Shown: positions 33,451 through 45,114 of the stretch, piece by piece
Numbering within the stretch: position 1 is the first letter of the stretch
Layout: every line of letters begins with the position of its first letter
NCBI GenBank assembly: GCA_027923505.1
Contig: BROI01000015.1
Location: 620,001-684,000 of the forward strand
From: Mayamaea pseudoterrestris
Lineage: Eukaryota > Bacillariophyta > Bacillariophyceae > Sellaphorales > Sellaphoraceae
Direction of reading: 5' to 3'
DNA length: 64,000 bases
Notes under the pieces: model-generated
The model's input: the letters and a program-made list of their open reading frames with translations, nothing else
What the model was told of the DNA's origin: nothing
The model's database searches: none
Made by a program: the position numbers and the translations under genes

Positions 33451-34856
33451 GGCAGCGATAGGATGCAAATGAGGCACTTCCTGCTTTCCTTTTGTGGAAG
33501 TTGGAAGTTGGTTGCGTGCGTATTCGCGTCGTTCGAGGGGCTGTGGAAAGCGTCAAGCGCGCCACATTGTCAATCGTGCTTTATCAAGACACTTGAGTCG
33601 AAAAGACTATGGCCCTCGAATTCGTCTTGGTTCGAATGACTGGCAACCTGCATGGAGTATTTAATCGTGGATCCAATGACCGCTACTATGCGACCATGTT
33701 CCCAGTTCCCACCCATGCGCAAAATGTTCAAGAAAAAGGCAAGCCATTGCAGCTTTGGAGCGGAGCAGGCAGCAGGCGGTGTCTGTTGAAGAAAAAGGAT
33801 CAGATATCGTTAGTTGAAAGTCAAAAAAGATAGTTACAGCCATCGAAGCATGGCGTTGCGTATTGACGAACTGACGAGTGACTGTCAAGTCGATGCATGA
33901 TGCCGCACACCGCACAATGCAAGTTCACTCAGCGAATCACTTGAGGCAACAATTCCATTTCACAGCGTCCATCAGTTGCAGTATACATGCAATCCAAAGG
34001 GATGGAGAAGCGTTCCAACAGATCGGTTGACGAAACCGCGACGCGGCATGAATGCAAGCCAATTGACAATCGACAATCAACCCATGGCTTCTGACAATTC
34101 CAATCTCTGCTAATCTCTGCTAATTGTGAAGCCGCATTTTCGTAGAGTCAGTTGTGCCTGATTCTTGGTCGACACTGTTGCCTCGAAGGATTGACAAGAG
34201 GGCGAATGACATTAACTTTTGCATTGTTCCAATCGCTGAACTGACGCTCATAACACCGGGAAATTATTAAGAAACATTTGTGGCTAGTAGAATGGTTTCG
34301 CTATAAATAGATTGTATTAGGTGGCTGGAGCGGGTCGAGCGTAGGTGCCTTTCCATGCATTGTCATGGCACGATTTCGTGTGCTGTAAAGGCCCAAGGCG
34401 CACCGGGATCAAGCCAAATTTTGTTATGCAAGTTCTCTATGTCCTATAGATGATGTATGCTCAATTTGATTGTGGGACCAAGCTCCAAAGTGAAGTTACA
34501 GGCTCAAATATTTTCTCGTTCGGTTGCATAATATATGCATCGTGCATCCCATCAGTTCTCCATTGAGAACCGGTACGATTGATGCGTACACTTTGACTCA
34601 CAGTGCCAAAAACTTTGATTTTCAAAGTCATTGGACTACACTCTGATCTATAGTGCCAAAAACTTTGATTTTTTTCAAAGTTATTGGACTACACTTTACA
34701 ACACAGTAGGTATTTTCACGGGACTCAAGTGACGTCACGTCGACTCTTTGATGCTTGTGACCCGACAACGCAACCACGACCTCCATCGACCCTCTCTTCT
34801 CAATCCCCACTGGTTATCTCGCAGCGTCGCAATAACAGCTTTGAATTTATGTTATT
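33451..34856. other. Long intergenic region, copy A
   Basis: 1.4 kb with no supported gene. Open frames at 33609-33833 (+) and 33661-33915 (-) are present in both copies but change many amino acids and take up indels, so they look non-coding. Near 34105 a 12-base unit (ctctgctaat) is doubled in copy A only. A tandem repeat lies at 34588-34706. The rest presumably contains two divergent promoters. Confidence 0.5.
34588..34706. repeat. Tandem repeat of about 50 bases, copy A
   Basis: Two full units (34588-34637 and 34638-34690) and a partial third. Each contains agtgccaaaaactttgattt followed by tcaaagt and attggactacac, so the unit also holds a small palindrome (actttga...tcaaagt). It lies 150-270 bases upstream of the zinc-ribbon gene and is kept in copy B. 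Confidence 0.75.
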
Positions 34857-36761
34857 ATGAACAGTGGAGGCCGCGACAATACTCACAGCGCTGTTAGCGC
34901 CGCCATGGCGAACCGGCGAATCGAGTCGCTCCGTCGTTTGAACGAGTCATCCGGATCCGGACCAGCGCGACGACCCCTTTCGCCCAACAGCCAGAAGCAG
35001 CGGCTCGAGGAACGAATTCGAGAATTGCGACTTTATGAAGGAAGGAATGTGTTTGGAGTGGTTCGACAGCCGATCATGATTGCAGGAGCTGGTAATTCAC
35101 CACCGGAATCGGATGGAAGCAGCAGCAATAACGATGCGGCAGTGACACGCGCAGTGATTGCACCACCACAATTGATTCAGAAAGTGTCATCGCCGCCTCA
35201 AGCTTCCGAAGACGACAAATTTCACTCTGTGACAATGGAACGAATGACCAGTGAACAATCTGTTCGCTCTTTTGCATCGGAGGACGACGACCAGTTTGTG
35301 GAAGAAACTTTACAAGTCGCTGGAATGGCGAAACCCAACGGCAACAGCAGTGAGCATGTTACTAACACTACCAGCAGCAGCCACAGTATGAGCAATAGCA
35401 GTCATCATAGCTATCAATCGGCTCAGAGGATGGTTCAACGAGTACCAAGGTTGTATGGAGATGTCGAAGCTGATCTCGTAGAGCAGGAATTGGAAGGACC
35501 AACTGCAATACAAGATCGACGCGTCCCTAAGCAACAAGCACATGCGCAGCGTACTAGAAATCTACAGCATCTTCCAAATGTCGAAGCATTGAACCGTAAG
35601 CTGGCTCTTCAGCAACTTGTTCAGCAAAAGCTTCTTCAGCAGCAGCAACAGTTGGCTCAACAGAGTCAACATGAGCAGGAGCAGATATATCTAGACAGAC
35701 CACCACAGGAAGGCAATTTGTCGGCCAGAGATGTGCTCATTCACCGCAAGATTCAGCAGCAGCGAGAGCTTAATTTGCAGCGCAAGGCACAAGCGGCGCA
35801 GCAGCTGCAGCGAGAGCTATCGGAACGACAAATGATGATGGCGTCGCAGCAACCGCAACAACAGCCATCTTTGTCGCAAGCTCAGGGCGGAAATCGTCTT
35901 ACGTTGCAGCAGCAACAATTGTTACTTTTGCAGAGGGATTTGAAGCTAAAAAGGGAGCTTGGAAGGAATTTCCCGCAGCGACCAGCAACGCTCAATGCAC
36001 CCTCTGAACGTGGCTTAGCTCATCAACCCGCTGCTGCAGGATATAGTGGACCAAGAGACGGCGGCTATTTGCTGCAGCAGCCTCACCGACAATTGTCTGC
36101 ACAGAATTTGCAAAACAGTCAGCACTTGACTGTGAGCATGCATGGCCATGAGGCACCTCTATATTCAGACTATCCGCATCACCATCCGTCGCAGGACTAC
36201 AGCGACAGGGTTCATGCTCGCGGCATTCCTCCTGCATCGCATGCAGTCTACCGCCAGCCGCAACATCGTTACGAACCATATAACAACGACGAACCTGTAT
36301 ACCAAACCGGAATTTCTCAAAGAGACTTGATGCAGCGAGGTAACTCAGGGTTTGCACCAGCTCGCATGAACTCGACGCGTTCCATTTCCACCATTGGGTC
36401 AGTAGTTGCTCCTCCACCGCCACCCGCTGAAAAAATGGTGGAAGTTTCGCCCGACTTTTGGGTGCGGCTGCGCGGAGCGGATGAAACATGGGCGGCAGTG
36501 GAGCATGACTTTTACGCGCCGGTCACTTGCTTTGGGTGTAGCCTGGAGCTTTTTTGCATACAAGACGCTGACTTTGTTTTATGTCCTACATGCCGCGTCG
36601 TGAGTCCAATGAACGGAATAGGCGGTGGCCAGAGACCAAACGGACGAGACGGTGGTGTGGGTCTTGGGTTTACCTACGACAGTTTAATGCGATGGCAGTC
36701 GGAGATTCTTGAGGCTCGGCAGCGAAGACGAACATATGATGGCGGCGTGTATGCATCATAA
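34857..36761 (+). CDS. Gln-rich protein with C-terminal CIQDA zinc ribbon (copy A)
   Basis: Single exon, 634 aa. The N-terminal 550 residues are Gln/Ser/His-rich with long Q runs and coiled-coil-like stretches (LQQLVQQKLLQQQQQLAQQ; QQRELNLQRKAQAAQQLQRE). The C-terminal module at about 558-579, CFGCSLELFC-IQDADFVLCPTCR, is followed by GGVGLGFTYDSLMRWQ. It is shared with the protein at 25285, so these are one family; a zinc ribbon is likely from the paired Cys. The copy at 55639 differs at about five bases in 1.9 kb, only one of them changing a residue (Ser to Ile in QDYSDR). A nuclear adaptor or RNA-granule protein is a guess. Confidence 0.78.
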   Translation: MNSGGRDNTHSAVSAAMANRRIESLRRLNESSGSGPARRPLSPNSQKQRLEERIRELRLYEGRNVFGVVRQPIMIAGAGNSPPESDGSSSNNDAAVTRAVIAPPQLIQKVSSPPQASEDDKFHSVTMERMTSEQSVRSFASEDDDQFVEETLQVAGMAKPNGNSSEHVTNTTSSSHSMSNSSHHSYQSAQRMVQRVPRLYGDVEADLVEQELEGPTAIQDRRVPKQQAHAQRTRNLQHLPNVEALNRKLALQQLVQQKLLQQQQQLAQQSQHEQEQIYLDRPPQEGNLSARDVLIHRKIQQQRELNLQRKAQAAQQLQRELSERQMMMASQQPQQQPSLSQAQGGNRLTLQQQQLLLLQRDLKLKRELGRNFPQRPATLNAPSERGLAHQPAAAGYSGPRDGGYLLQQPHRQLSAQNLQNSQHLTVSMHGHEAPLYSDYPHHHPSQDYSDRVHARGIPPASHAVYRQPQHRYEPYNNDEPVYQTGISQRDLMQRGNSGFAPARMNSTRSISTIGSVVAPPPPPAEKMVEVSPDFWVRLRGADETWAAVEHDFYAPVTCFGCSLELFCIQDADFVLCPTCRVVSPMNGIGGGQRPNGRDGGVGLGFTYDSLMRWQSEILEARQRRRTYDGGVYAS

Positions 36762-36880
36762 TTATGTGTAGTTATGAGGATTAAAACCGCTTGAGCTATC
36801 ATGTGCGCGAAATAAGTTTTCACAAAAATTGTCGTTAAAATTTTAGATTTATATATAAAAGTGTTGAGCAACACAGCTTT

Positions 36881-38641
36881 CTACTGCGACTCCATCGTCT
36901 CCATGTGCGACGAAGGTACAAACGCTTCCTCGTCGTCTTCGGCAATTGGTTGTGGAATATGCATTTCTTTCGCCTTAGGTTCCACTTGCTCGCTAAATAA
37001 GCCATCATGTACTCGCATCGAAACTTGTTGCTTCCTCTCTGAGCGCTTGCGAACAATATCGTGGAAACGATCAAGATCAACTCGGAACATGTCATTTTCG
37101 ACTCGTAGGCATGGTCGGAAAGCTGCACCATTGTCCCATATAACATCTGCAGCTCGGTAACTATACAGCGCTGTGAACGAGCCCGATGTCAATGGATCGA
37201 TTCCTTCAACAAGGCAAATTACCTCGCTGATATTGTCCATGAAATGATTCTGTAGCACCTTTAAGTCTTGTTCAGGAATAAAGCTGTCCATGCTTAGCTC
37301 ATGCGGCTGGATAGACAGGTGCGTTCCTTCAATTGGATACCCATTCTTGCGTTCCAAACGCTGCTGGAAGTTGACATGTTTGATCCATCGCTCATGCGTT
37401 CCATAATCGTCGCCGCAAATGAAACAAACGACTTCTTCGCGGTTGCAACTTCCCGAATCGGCTTGGCGTAACACGAGGCCCTGATTGTTGTGCGTGTTGA
37501 CAGGGTTTGCGGCGTGGCCGTTGTCATCGCGCGATGGGTGCAGCAAACTGTAAATATCAATGTGGTGACTGACGACTTGTGGCAGCGATAGAAAGAGCAT
37601 TCCGCCAAGGTCGTCATTGGGTTGGATGGTACGCAACGGCCTTGGGACGGGTCGATCCTTTGTGACGCCGTAGAGCCGCACGTGCGCTTCGACAACCGGG
37701 TGGCGCGAGTCCACGTCAAACACTCGAAACATGAAGCGGACCTGGTTTCCGTCAATCGAAACTATTGCCTTATTGCTAAAGACAACTTGCGCACTTCGAT
37801 TCGCTGCGTTGGCTATCCTGGCTATGATAATGGCAATCAGAAAGGCTGTAGTTAAAGAAGAACAGAATCGATGTAAGTCCACAACCTCTTTAATAAGTTC
37901 GTTCAATCCGATCGAGAGAAACCTACCATTAAAGAACATTGACATTGTCATCTGAAGGTAAACAGTGAACTGGAAGGCCGGACAATATTCAAAGAATGCA
38001 TTGACGCTGTTTTGATCAGGATAGATCAGAGTAATTTGGGTGAGTCGCGACAAAACGATAATCCGTTGTTTGCAAACAACGAGAAGTCAACCACTTTCTA
38101 GAGAGGCTTGTTCAACTTGAGTCTCGTCGTGTAAACGTCATGCATCAAATAATTGGCAGCAATCCCTCCGTTTTCCCGCATCAGGAACTCACCTGTTGGG
38201 TAATCCATATCCTAAAGTCGTGCATGTCTCCAGCGAAAAGGCAAACGCCGTATAGTAGCTGGCCTGTGTACCACGCAATCCAATGCCACAAGCTGCAGAT
38301 TGTTCACTTCGATCGACAGCCATGTATGCCGCAGCCCATACGAGAATGATGCTGGTCCAGATACAAAGCAGCATGAGCGTCGTCTTCCAGGCAGGGAGCC
38401 GCAACAATACATGGAAGAAATCATGGCGCAGCAAGCGGCCAATCTTGGTCGTTCCTTGATTATGCTTGACTTGAATAATGTTTCTTGATTGGTTGAATGG
38501 AAGATTGCGACGCACTAGACGAGGAGTATCCTCTTCATAGTCAAAGGCGTCCTCGTAAGGTTCGTCCATTTCCGCATCGGTTTCACCGTTAATTCGGAAC
38601 GAGCCTGCATCGTCCACAATGTTTCTTTCGCTTTCATTCAT
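36881..38641 (-). CDS. Inward-rectifier-type (Kir) potassium channel (copy A)
   Basis: Exons 38193-38641, 37927-38006 and 36881-37845 give 497 aa; the introns are 186 and 81 bases. Residues 1-85 are cytosolic and acidic. TM1 is at about 87-109. The pore has FSLETCTTLGYG (filter about 141-146), matching the Kir FSIETQTTIGYG, with Cys on both sides (AACGIG and EYCPAF) as in the Kir disulfide. TM2 (FTVYLQMTMSMFFNAFLIAI) is restored only when the 81-base intron, which is itself open, is removed. The cytosolic Kir immunoglobulin-like domain follows (VVFSNKAIVSIDG, VVEAHVRLYGV). A K+-selective tetrameric channel is expected; membrane location is unknown. The C-terminus contains an added CFICGDDYGTHERW insert. 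Confidence 0.9.
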
Positions 38642-38919
38642 ATCAGGAGTGATTTAGTGCAGTATTGCAAAGCGACAGGATGACAGGATCTACCGTAGAG
38701 CAAGAAAGTTATGGTGAGCACATCATGGTCACGACGGAGTGATGAGAGCCATGATCGAATGTCGTCACAGTAGTTTTGGCGGCATCACCCAGTTTTAGCT
38801 ACTGTATCTGTAAGTGCTCGTAATCGTATGTACAAGTTACAATATGTACTTTCGCTTTACAGTACCATTAATAGGTTTACATTCTGCAAATAAATCTATA
38901 CGGCTAGATAAGGAGATCA

Positions 38920-39960
38920 CTATAGATCAGGGAGCTTTGCTGCTTCTCCAAGCTTCGCGGCCGCCGAGCTCATTGTTTCCGTCAGCGATGCCACATCCTG
39001 TTCGTTAATGTTTTGAAGCCACTGCTTGGGCAAATCAAGATTCTCAAAGCGACTGGCGTAATCGGCAACTGCTTCCTTGGTCGGAATGAATCCAATGTTT
39101 GTGTAAAACTGTCGAAGCAAATCGTCCCACGCAGTGACCGCCAAGGTAGAAAGTACGACTGCAAGCACCATGAAAAAGACCTGCAATAATGCGGAGCCCA
39201 AACTTGGCCACACTCCTTGACTCAGCTCATACGTTGCTTGCTCCACTGGATTCTCCTTCATGAGCGGGTCAGCCTCCTCCTTTTCCTCCTGCGTCATTTC
39301 GTCTTCTGGATCGTAAAACATGGTCGGCATGCTTTCGTCCCAGTTTGACGATGACTTTGACTCCGTTGCCGTCGCACTAATCTTGCTTAAATCTAGACCT
39401 CCAAAACTCTCTTCATTGGCAGCTCGAGGCCCGGCCTTGATGGCTTCCTCTCGCTTTTGTGCAATGTAGTCTGCCGTCGCCTGACTTTTTTCAATGCCAA
39501 GTTTCGCTGCTCTAGCCTGAATAGACGCTCTCATTTTGGCTATACTGTCATCCTTGTACTATCAATGATGAAAGAATTGGAATTGTAAATGTCAGTAAGA
39601 AGAGGACTTGTGAATGAGCCCGTTCGTTTCGTGCTGGTTACCACAACGCTAGGGCTGTTTACGTACCTCTGGATTCATGTCGAAATCTCCCATCTGATCC
39701 ATCTTTTGTCGATCTTCCTCGTCAATCAATGAAGCTCCGGCTTCGTCAAAGGATGTCCTCTTGGCATATTCCTCGTCTTGGTTGTTGGAACTTTGCAGCA
39801 AAGCAGTCGGCGTGGATATTCGTGACTGAGCTATAACACGTGAACTCCGTCTGTTTGTTTGCGGTACCAGTGTGAAGGCATCGGATAGGCACAGCGACGA
39901 AACTATTGCAGCGAGGAGCAGCCAGCAGGAGCAATTTCTTCGCTCATGAATATAAGGCAT
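38920..39960 (-). CDS. Plastid-targeted single-pass membrane protein, 310 aa (copy A)
   Basis: Exon 1 39667-39960 and exon 2 38920-39558 (intron 108 bases, phase 0). The N-terminus has a hydrophobic signal (CSCWLLLAAIVSSLCLSDAF) with Phe just after the likely cleavage site, as in ASAFAP-type plastid presequences, then a Ser/Thr-rich transit stretch. The mature part has a helical region (YKDDSIAKMRASIQARAAKL), an acidic segment, one membrane helix at about 218-240 (SALLQVFFMVLAVVLSTLAV) and WDDLLRQFYTNIGFIPTKEA. No known family is recognised. An inner-envelope or thylakoid protein is likely. It lies head to head with the plastid S1 gene. Confidence 0.75.
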
Positions 39961-40419
39961 TCTGTGGATTGTTGTAAATCGTCGGATTAACGAAATTTGC
40001 AGGTGGCTTTGATGCAATAAATTTGAAGATTATTGAGCAACGATTAGAGGGCTGACTCGCGCACAATTCGTCGATTGCTTCTACTAGAGCAAACGGAGGT
40101 TTGATGGATCGACGGAAAAATCTTCATGGTGGTGCATGGCTTCAAACTCGCCAAGCCCATCAAGGACAAGGTTACTGATGCGAAAGTACGTCAGTCCCGT
40201 CTGGCTTCGTCCGTTCGTGGCGCGCTCGTGGTTTCGCCTTGATCTCGGCACCACAGCTTCGCTCACCATCGCGTCAGGTCTCCCTTTCGTTGATGGCTGC
40301 TGGTCTGCAACCAGAGACTGCTTCCAGCCTGGGCGACGAAATTGGTTGTGCTTGCTATCATACATTCAAGTAGGAATACACGTAGGATATCGCATAAGCT
40401 ACTGCATAAACGAGCAACC
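39961..40419. promoter_or_regulatory. Shared region between two plastid-protein genes, copy A
   Basis: 459 bases between head-to-head nuclear genes for plastid proteins, so a bidirectional promoter is likely. From about 40103 onward the sequence is almost identical to copy B (one substitution and one single-base indel). An 81-codon plus-strand frame in it ends at the TGA that overlaps the S1 start codon; it is probably an upstream ORF or chance. Confidence 0.5.
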
Positions 40420-41761
40420 ATGAAGATCACATTGAGCTTGGCATGCTTATCATCGGCTTTGGCCTTTTCTCCTGCCTTGATCGCACATCAAAAGCGGTGA
40501 GTGATGATCATGGCATGCTGCTGCTGCTACTGCAGTTTTAACGTGCTAGAATAATTACTGACATTTCTGATTCTGTTTCAGATCTCATTTAAAGTCTGCC
40601 GTCATGGAAGACACAGCGACAGTCACCATGACTAGCAGCAGCAGCACCTCGGATGACGCTCCCGCCAAGACGAAGCTTCCAACGCGATTTGATACATTTC
40701 TAAAAAAGTACAAGGGCCGACGCCCTATTGTCGTTGAATCAGACGAGGTTTCCTTCACATACCAAGATTTTGCTACTGCCGTACAAAACACTGAATATTC
40801 GTTCCAACGAGACGCGATTGTGCCAGGCATGGCCATGGAATACTCTGGCAACGGTGCGCTCATTGACATTGGCGCCAAGGCGAGTGCCTTTCTTCCGTTG
40901 CAGGAGGCTGCACTGACGCTGCTACCCGGCCAGACGATTGGTGACATTATTCCTTTAGAACAAACCATGGACTTTCAAATCATTAGCGAAGAAAATGAGG
41001 AAGGACAGCTTAACGTTAGCATCCGACGCTTGCAGTACAAGAAGGCTTGGGAGGCTGTTGTCAAGCTTGCCGAGCAGGATGCCATTATCCAGGCTCCAGT
41101 CATTCAAGTAAATCGCGGTGGTGCCATTTGTTTGGTGGAGGGACTGCGAGCATTTCTGCCTGGATCGCACTTGTCCGGCCGACTGCCCGACGAAAATCTT
41201 GTTGGCGAAACACTTCCATTAAAGTTTCTTGAAGTTAATATTGAAACAAACAAGCTTGTTGTCTCCAACCGTAAGGCTGTGGTCGAGTCGCAAATGGCTG
41301 ACCTTAGTCGAGGAGACCTTGTCGAAGGTATCGTCAAGGCGCTCAAACCATACGGAGCCTTTATTGAAGTCGGCGGCATGTCGGGACTTTTGCACATTAG
41401 TCAGATTAGTTATGATCGTATCGACGATCTTGAAAAGGTCTTGCAGCCAAACATGCGCGTCAAGTGCATGATCATTGACCATGACAAGGTAAATGGACGC
41501 ATTGCGCTCAGCACCAAGACGCTCGAGCCGCAACCAGGTGACATGCTCAAGGATGCCAACATGGTGTTTGAAAAGGCCGAGGAAACCGCCAAGGCTTACC
41601 TGGAAAAGATGGAAAGGGAGAGACAGCAACGAGAGGAAGCTGCTCGGGATGTTGTTTTGAGTCTGGGCGATTCCCTAGACGAATTGACTGGTGGTGCGGA
41701 TGGAGATTCGAGTGACCCACTCCAAGATGTTTCGGATAGCCTCGACTCCCTCTTGTCGTAA
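40420..41761 (+). CDS. Plastid ribosomal protein S1-like, three S1 domains (copy A)
   Basis: Exon 1 40420-40496 and exon 2 40582-41761 (intron 85 bases, phase 2) give 418 aa, normal for plastid S1. Exon 1 encodes almost only the plastid presequence, MKITLSLACLSSALAFSP. Three S1 repeats follow: DAIVPGMAMEYSGNGALIDI (about 103), the degenerate VNRGGAICLVEGLRAFLPGS (about 180), and the best preserved GDLVEGIVKALKPYGAFIEV (about 266) with SGLLHISQIS. S1 proteins bind mRNA leaders at the 30S subunit and promote initiation of translation. The acidic C-terminus ends DSLDSLLS. The ATG at 40604 used by the unspliced frame would lack targeting, so 40420 is preferred. Confidence 0.88.
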
Positions 41762-41876
41762 GCATACTAATGAATTACAGTTAAACTAGCTCATTCTTCT
41801 TTTATGTAAAGGCTGTTGTTACAAATGAATGGAATGCACAAATTGATTATTCGTTGTCGCTCGCCTGCGGAACGCA

Positions 41877-43389
41877 TCACACATTTGTGGCTTGAGTTGG
41901 AACTTCACTTGGGCTGAGCGGATCCTGAGCTTGCGCTGGCTGCGGCTGCACTTCGGCTTGAATGGGCTGCTCAACTTGAGCATGTCCTTGATCCATTGAA
42001 TGTGGTGCGTGTCCCTGCTCACGACTTTGGAAGAACATTCCCTCGTCCATTTCCACGACACCCAGAGCACGACATCCATCTGCCCAATAGTGTTTACCGC
42101 CACATGCATTATCCTTCCGCTCTCGCAATCGCTTGAGATCGTCGCGAATCGCGGCCGGAATAGTTTGGCAAGCCTGGATCAAGTGGCTTTCGACGGACGA
42201 TGATGTTAGTATGACACGCTGCCCTGGACGTCCCTTCATACGCGGTCGACTACCTACCTGCTTGCCATGTTTTGTGCCGCTTGATAGACTCCAAGTAGCT
42301 TACTGGGATAATAGACAGCTCCACGCCCCCGACTGCGAAGAGGATATCCCGAGCAATGACGGCATCGCAATCCAACCTGATTCGCATAGATGGCACAGTA
42401 CATGAGAGGGACATTTTTATTACATATCCAATGGCACATTTGCAGGTATACGTACCTGACCCAAAACAACCGGCTTCTTCCGTCCCTGCGTATTGCATTC
42501 AATATCTTCCGGCCCCGCCTGAAAGAGCTCCAACTGCTTGCGCAGCAGCGACTGATAGTCGGATAGCTGCTCCACGTCGCACTGCATAAATAGCGGCGTC
42601 CCCTGCGCAGCTGGCGTGCGCCCATGGCTGTGCATCATCATCATGGCCACGAACATATTGTGCGGATTGTTTGCGCCGCCGGGAGGGTAGGGCGGTGGAG
42701 GAATTGGCACGTGGGGAGGAGGGGATCGGCCGTATGGCATCATGAATGGAGGCATGTTGCTAGGCGAGAAGCCAGGCGGGAACGGAAACGGGAATGGCTG
42801 AGGTCGGTTGTCAGTGTTTGGAGTTGACATTGCATTGGATTCCGCCGCAGCCGAAGCATCCTTCAGCTCATCCAATTCCTCGTTTGAGGCTTTTGGTTCT
42901 CCGTGATGGTCTGACTTGCTTGCAAAAGGAGGACTACGAGAAGTCCCCTCAGACTTATTTGGCGTCGTCTGCAAGAAAGGAGGATGCCCAAATGGAGGAG
43001 GTGGATAATAATATCCGTACATTGGATATCCTGGGAAAGGAGGATGAATAGATCCAACTGATGGGTGTTGCGGCGAAGGGGAGGAAACAACACCAGCGTC
43101 ATCTTTTGGTGGACGGTGAGCTTGGATTGGTTCCGGGCTGAGTGCAATATGTTCCTCCGCGTCAATTTTCAAGCGCTTTTTCTCGTCGGTGTCTGTGTAA
43201 TAAAGAAAACGCGCAAAAGATTAGGCTGGCCATTCATGGCGAAGCCCTGTCCGTCTCAAGTTGCAAGTTGCAACCACATCGCTGCCCTCTTCGGGCGGGT
43301 GATTGTCTTGAACAAAAACACCTACCATCATCAAAATCCTCCTTTCGTTTCGGCGGTGAGGACGTTTCCTCTCCCTCTCCTCCTGTCAT
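41877..43389 (-). CDS. Pro-rich protein with YQAAQNM/KHYW domain, 409 aa (copy A)
   Basis: Four exons rebuilt: 43326-43389, 42456-43192, 42258-42376 and 41877-42186, with introns of 133, 79 and 71 bases and consistent phases. The N-terminal half starts MTGGEGEETSSPPKRKED and is Pro-rich (PPPPFGHPPF, FPFPFPPGFSPSN). The C-terminal part spans three exons: GRKKPVVLGQVGLRCRHC, then RGRGAVYYPSKLLGVYQAAQ, NMASSHLIQACQTIP, and GGKHYWADGCRALGV. This domain, with Cys/His positions and KHYW, is known to me from many diatom proteins of unknown function; DNA or zinc binding is possible but unproven. The end is Gln/Pro-rich. Exons 3 and 4 are also present at the right edge of the window in copy B. Confidence 0.82.
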
Positions 43390-43669
43390 TTTTATTGCAA
43401 AGGATGAATGAGCGATGCGTCGTGAGGACGTTTTAAACGACGGCCCTTCTTGTTTTGTGCCATGGTGGATCACGTTTCCAACGCCAGCCAGTCTTTCAAA
43501 GTCCCACCGGTACTGATAAAGCTATTTCAACCATGCATGCTTCCCAAGTGATTGTTAGTACTTCGCGCTGGTCTACCATTTGCAGGATATTGTCATGGCA
43601 AGTAAAGACGTTTCATATAGGAATCTAAAGGAACGAGTCAGGCTTGTAGGCCCAAGCCTAGCAGTCGCG
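43390..43669. other. Intergenic region
   Basis: 280 bases between two minus-strand genes. No supported gene. It should hold the promoter of the YQAAQNM-domain gene. Confidence 0.4.
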
Positions 43670-45114
43670 TTACTTCTGCTTCTGCCTCAAAAATTGCCAA
43701 AGCTCCGCCGCCTTCGAGTCTTTCGGTGTGTAGCCGTTCAAGCCCAGAATCGTTCCGCTGCTGATGCAGTCGAACAACCAATTGTACTCAACAACAAGAA
43801 CCTGTTCAGAATGTGCTCGAACTGCTTCTTCCAGAGGACGACTTATCTTTGTCGTGGCGTTACATAGGCAAACTAGGTTTTGTTTTGAGGAAAGCAGCTT
43901 CTTGGCGGCGCCGGCATTTGGTAGAATACTTGCTCCAGCAGCTTTGATAAGAATGCTCATGTCATGAGCTTGCTTATCAAAAGAGCCGCATAAAAGAAAA
44001 GCGACACTACTCAACAGATGAGCTCCAATACCTCGCATCTTCGCAGCAGCTTGCTTGGCTACACCAAAGACGCATGATTTGTTGGTGATGTCTCCGCTCG
44101 GCAATGATCGAATGATGGTTGCCGCTGATGGTACGACAATGCGTGTGCGGGTCAAGCATTCGGACATCCAGGATTGTGTGACAATCTCAATGCCAGCGAG
44201 CGCCGCCTGCATCGCCTTCCGTCGGCGGGTCTTTGCAGTGAGATCGCCAGTACTGTTGGACACTTTTTGTTCGGCAGGAAGAATGAGAAGTGTTGTTTTG
44301 TTACTGTCAAAAGTGTCCGAAGCTTTGACGCGCGCTGTGGCATGTGAATGAAACTGTCAGGCACGGAGTCGACTTGGTGTCTTTAAAAGGACGAGTACGT
44401 ACCATTCCACTTGATGCTTTTTGAGCAAAGAGATTTGAGCTGTGCAGCGTCGTGCGCCGATAAGCTGGAAGTGATAACATGGATTGTCTTCTTTGCCAAA
44501 GCTGTTTCAAAACGCTGCATGTACCATTCATCCGCCTGACGACAAACATCGCTCGTCGACAACCTTGACAAAATGCCTCGATTGATTCCAGACTCATTAT
44601 CTACCGAGGCGCTTCGTTTACTGTCTGCATTGGTATTCGTGATAGCCTTGCGTTTCAATCCGCGGGCAGGTGGAAGAGCTATTGCTGTTTCATTTTCTTT
44701 CCCGACATCAAACCCGTCGTTTGCTAGTTTCTTTAGCAAGGCAGGTGGGAGATGACTTTCAATTGTTTTAGCGATACGACGCGAGGCACGAAGTAAACTC
44801 TTTCCACGAGGATTGTGACCTCCAGTTTCAGAGACAACTCGCGATGCTGCGTCGTTATTTGCATCGACAAGCGAGACAAAAACAGCGTCAACCCTTGTCT
44901 CTCGTCCACCCAAGACGTATGCAACATCATATGACAAAACATGGTTTTCAATGTGAGCTTTAGTAACTCGTCCGACGCCGCCGTGTTTGTTTATGCCTGG
45001 CCAGGTACGTGCCTTCACCATGACGACTTGTCCGTCGCTAAAGACTGCCGGCGATTGCTCTGTAACTTCCGTTTGGACGATAGGAGCATAACTATCATCA
45101 TTAGCGCTGCTCAT
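43670..45114 (-). CDS. Tudor-like plus tandem BRCT protein, 458 aa
   Basis: Exons 44403-45114 and 43670-44334, joined by a 68-base intron (GTACGT...CACAG, phase 1). Near the N-terminus lies DGQVVMVKARTWPGINKHGG, then YDVAYVLGGRETRVDAVFV, a small beta-rich module reminiscent of Tudor domains. A basic/Ser-rich linker follows. The C-terminal 240 residues form two BRCT repeats, the first with KKTIHVITSSL then IEIVTQSWMSECL, the second with SVAFLLCGSF then LVVEYNWLFDCISSG, each with the typical Trp. BRCT pairs bind phosphopeptides in DNA-damage signalling; Tudor plus tandem BRCT is the layout of 53BP1/Crb2/Rad9. The Tudor call is by pattern only. ATG 45114 is conservative, as open minus-strand frames continue upstream. 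Confidence 0.8.

Larger units (their letters stand above)
29886..42401 (+). repeat. Segmental duplication, copy A (matched part)
   Basis: Direct repeat of the segment at 50675-64000. Homology starts at gtaattcgccgcac in both copies. Seven genes lie in the same order and orientation with the same exon structure. The offset between copies is 20789 bases at the left end and 21599 at the right, the difference being mostly an 830-base element present only in copy B. Copy A may extend past 42401, but the partner runs off the window. Confidence 0.97.

Noticed and set aside
33600-33660. ggttcgaatgac resembling a tRNA T-loop
   Set aside because: No acceptor, D or anticodon arms can be folded around it.
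33609-33915. Open frames in the long spacer of copy A and their partners in copy B
   Set aside because: Differences between copies change many amino acids, and indels occur nearby, as expected for non-coding sequence.
40136-40423. Plus-strand ORF just before the S1 gene, present in both copies
   Set aside because: The start side differs by a one-base indel, and the whole block including non-coding parts is nearly identical, so conservation is not evidence of coding. It may be an upstream ORF.
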